Positions 14,472-15,480 of a stretch of 15,480 nt of DNA are shown here, piece after piece (the stretch's first letter is position 1; the number at the start of each line of letters is the position of its first letter). Source of the DNA: an uncultured Corynebacterium sp. (GTDB taxonomy: Bacteria; Actinomycetota; Actinomycetes; Mycobacteriales; Mycobacteriaceae); the NCBI RefSeq assembly GCF_946222305.1, contig NZ_CAMIHZ010000039.1:1-15480 (forward strand), given 5' to 3'. A program made the translations under genes and the position numbers. The notes under the pieces are model-generated. The model did no database searches and was not told the DNA's origin. It saw nothing but the letters and a program-made list of their open reading frames with translations.

Positions 14472-14487
14472 GACAAGGAGGTTTCCC

Positions 14488-15078
14488 ATGCTCAAAGTTG
14501 GTCTCACAGGCGGTATCGGCTCAGGAAAATCGACGGCTGCTTCCCGGTTGCAGGAACTTGGGGCCACTATTATTGACGCCGACCAGGTCGCCCGCGAAAT
14601 CGTTGAGCCTGGGCAGCCGGCTTTGACGGAACTCGCGGAGGCCTTCGGCGGGATCCTCAACGATGATGGTTCGTTGAATCGCGGTGAGTTAGCGCGGCAG
14701 GCTTTTGCATCCTCGGAAGCAACGGAAAAGCTCAACTCAATTACTCACCCGCGTATCCGGGAGCGCACGCAAGAACTGTTTGCGGATGCCGAGGAATCTG
14801 GTGCGGATGTTGTGGTCTACGACATGCCCCTTCTTATCGAGAACGGGGAGTACAAGCAGATGGACCACGTGTTGGTCGTGGATGCCCCGGATGACGTGCG
14901 AGTGGAAAGACTCGTCAACCAGCGGGGGTTGGATGAGGGCGATGCGAGGCGTCGGATCGCAGCGCAGATCGATCGCGAAACCCGGCTGCAGGCGGCGGAT
15001 ACAGTGCTGGACAACGGCGGCGGCCGTGAAGAGCTGATCGCGCAGGTCGACCGGTTCTGGGAGACCATAACGCGCTAG
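14488..15078 (+). CDS. coaE: dephospho-CoA kinase
   Basis: This enzyme phosphorylates the ribose 3'-OH of dephospho-CoA, the last step of CoA synthesis. The 196-residue product has the P-loop GLTGGIGSGKST (5-16), DADQVAREIV (30-39), THPRIRE (86-92), DMPLLIENG (113-121) and the LID/C-terminal region (RGLDEGDARRRIAAQIDRETRLQAADTVLDNGG). Length fits the single-domain family. AAGGAGG at 14475-14481 lies six bases before the ATG and fixes this start over in-frame upstream codons. It is 16 bases after the small secreted protein gene and 10 bases before uvrB, so the three genes probably share transcripts. Confidence 0.97.
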   Translation: MLKVGLTGGIGSGKSTAASRLQELGATIIDADQVAREIVEPGQPALTELAEAFGGILNDDGSLNRGELARQAFASSEATEKLNSITHPRIRERTQELFADAEESGADVVVYDMPLLIENGEYKQMDHVLVVDAPDDVRVERLVNQRGLDEGDARRRIAAQIDRETRLQAADTVLDNGGGREELIAQVDRFWETITR

Positions 15079-15088
15079 GCTAGGACGC

Positions 15089-15480
15089 ATGGCTTTTGCA
15101 GCAGAGCGCCCTGAGTTGTCCTATTCCGAGTTCCGCCCAGTGGGGGAGGTGGAACGTTCCGCTGGTGAATTTGAGGTCATCAGTGAGTACAAGCCCGCCG
15201 GCGACCAGCCACACGCTATCGCCGAGTTGGCGGAACGATTGGATCGGGGGGAGCGCGATGTCGTGCTCATGGGTGCTACCGGTACCGGTAAGTCCGCGAC
15301 TGCGGCCTGGCTGATTGAGAAGGTGCAGCGCCCGACGTTGGTCATGGCACCGAATAAAACGTTGGCGGCACAGCTGGCTAACGAGCTGCGCAGCTTGTTG
15401 CCGAATAACGCGGTGGAATACTTCGTTTCCTACTACGACTACTACCAACCCGAGGCGTATATCGCGCAGACGGATACGTA
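15089..15480 (+). CDS. uvrB: excinuclease ABC subunit B (5' part, cut by window end)
   Basis: UvrB is the helicase-like damage-verification subunit of nucleotide excision repair. The 130 residues visible have FEVISEYKPAGDQPHAIAEL (28-47), the Walker A loop GATGTGKSAT (62-71), MAPNKTLAAQLANEL (86-100) and FVSYYDYYQPEAYI (112-125), the start of the beta-hairpin region that grips DNA. The gene runs off the window. The start MAFAAERP has only a weak AGGA before it and follows the coaE stop by 10 bases. Confidence 0.96.
   Translation, partial: MAFAAERPELSYSEFRPVGEVERSAGEFEVISEYKPAGDQPHAIAELAERLDRGERDVVLMGATGTGKSATAAWLIEKVQRPTLVMAPNKTLAAQLANELRSLLPNNAVEYFVSYYDYYQPEAYIAQTDT

Overview
The window looks like a Corynebacterium chromosome of moderate to high G+C. 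The evidence is the gene set: an actinobacterial PolA without proofreading motifs, a four-S1-domain RpsA with an acidic Ala/Ser-rich tail, a fabG4-htdX/fadA2 cluster arranged as in mycobacteria (Rv0241c-Rv0243), a DUF4185 arabinan-hydrolase-like secreted protein, and coaE followed by uvrB. I cannot assign a species.

Layout. Positions 1-200 hold strong hairpins and inverted repeats just beyond the 3' end of a minus-strand tRNA (207-283, anticodon CAA, short variable loop). polA (498-3092, +) converges on a DUF368/PopT-type membrane protein gene (3282-4250, -). Its upstream side carries a 53-bp direct repeat with three copies of a 22-bp module. rpsA (4696-6162, +) has a good promoter, ribosome binding site and terminator. 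About 1.1 kb (6163-7250) has no convincing gene. It contains a 90-95 bp tandem repeat array with a conserved internal stem, a strong hairpin and a degenerate 33-34 bp repeat. Then come fabG4-htdX (minus operon, 9697 to 7306) divergent from fadA2 (9852-11168, +); a PepSY membrane protein with a His-rich loop (11301-12791, +); a DUF4185 secreted protein (12774-14072, -) that overlaps it tail to tail; a divergent small secreted protein (14124-14471, +); coaE (14488-15078, +); and the start of uvrB (15089 to the window end).

How it fits together. polA, rpsA, coaE and uvrB are housekeeping genes for DNA replication/repair, translation and CoA synthesis. fabG4, htdX and fadA2 encode a ketoacyl reductase, an R-specific enoyl hydratase/dehydratase and a thiolase, three steps of an acyl-CoA or acyl-ACP cycle. 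DUF368 (undecaprenyl-phosphate recycling), DUF4185 (probable D-arabinan cleavage) and the small secreted protein point to envelope maintenance. The PepSY protein is probably a heme-containing membrane reductase or metal-handling protein.

I see no transposase, integrase, CRISPR array or phage gene, and no clear new multi-gene system. The least explained signals are the structured repeat array at 6402-6723, the hairpins at 4-66, the class I-like CAA tRNA, and the 22-bp modules upstream of the DUF368 gene.
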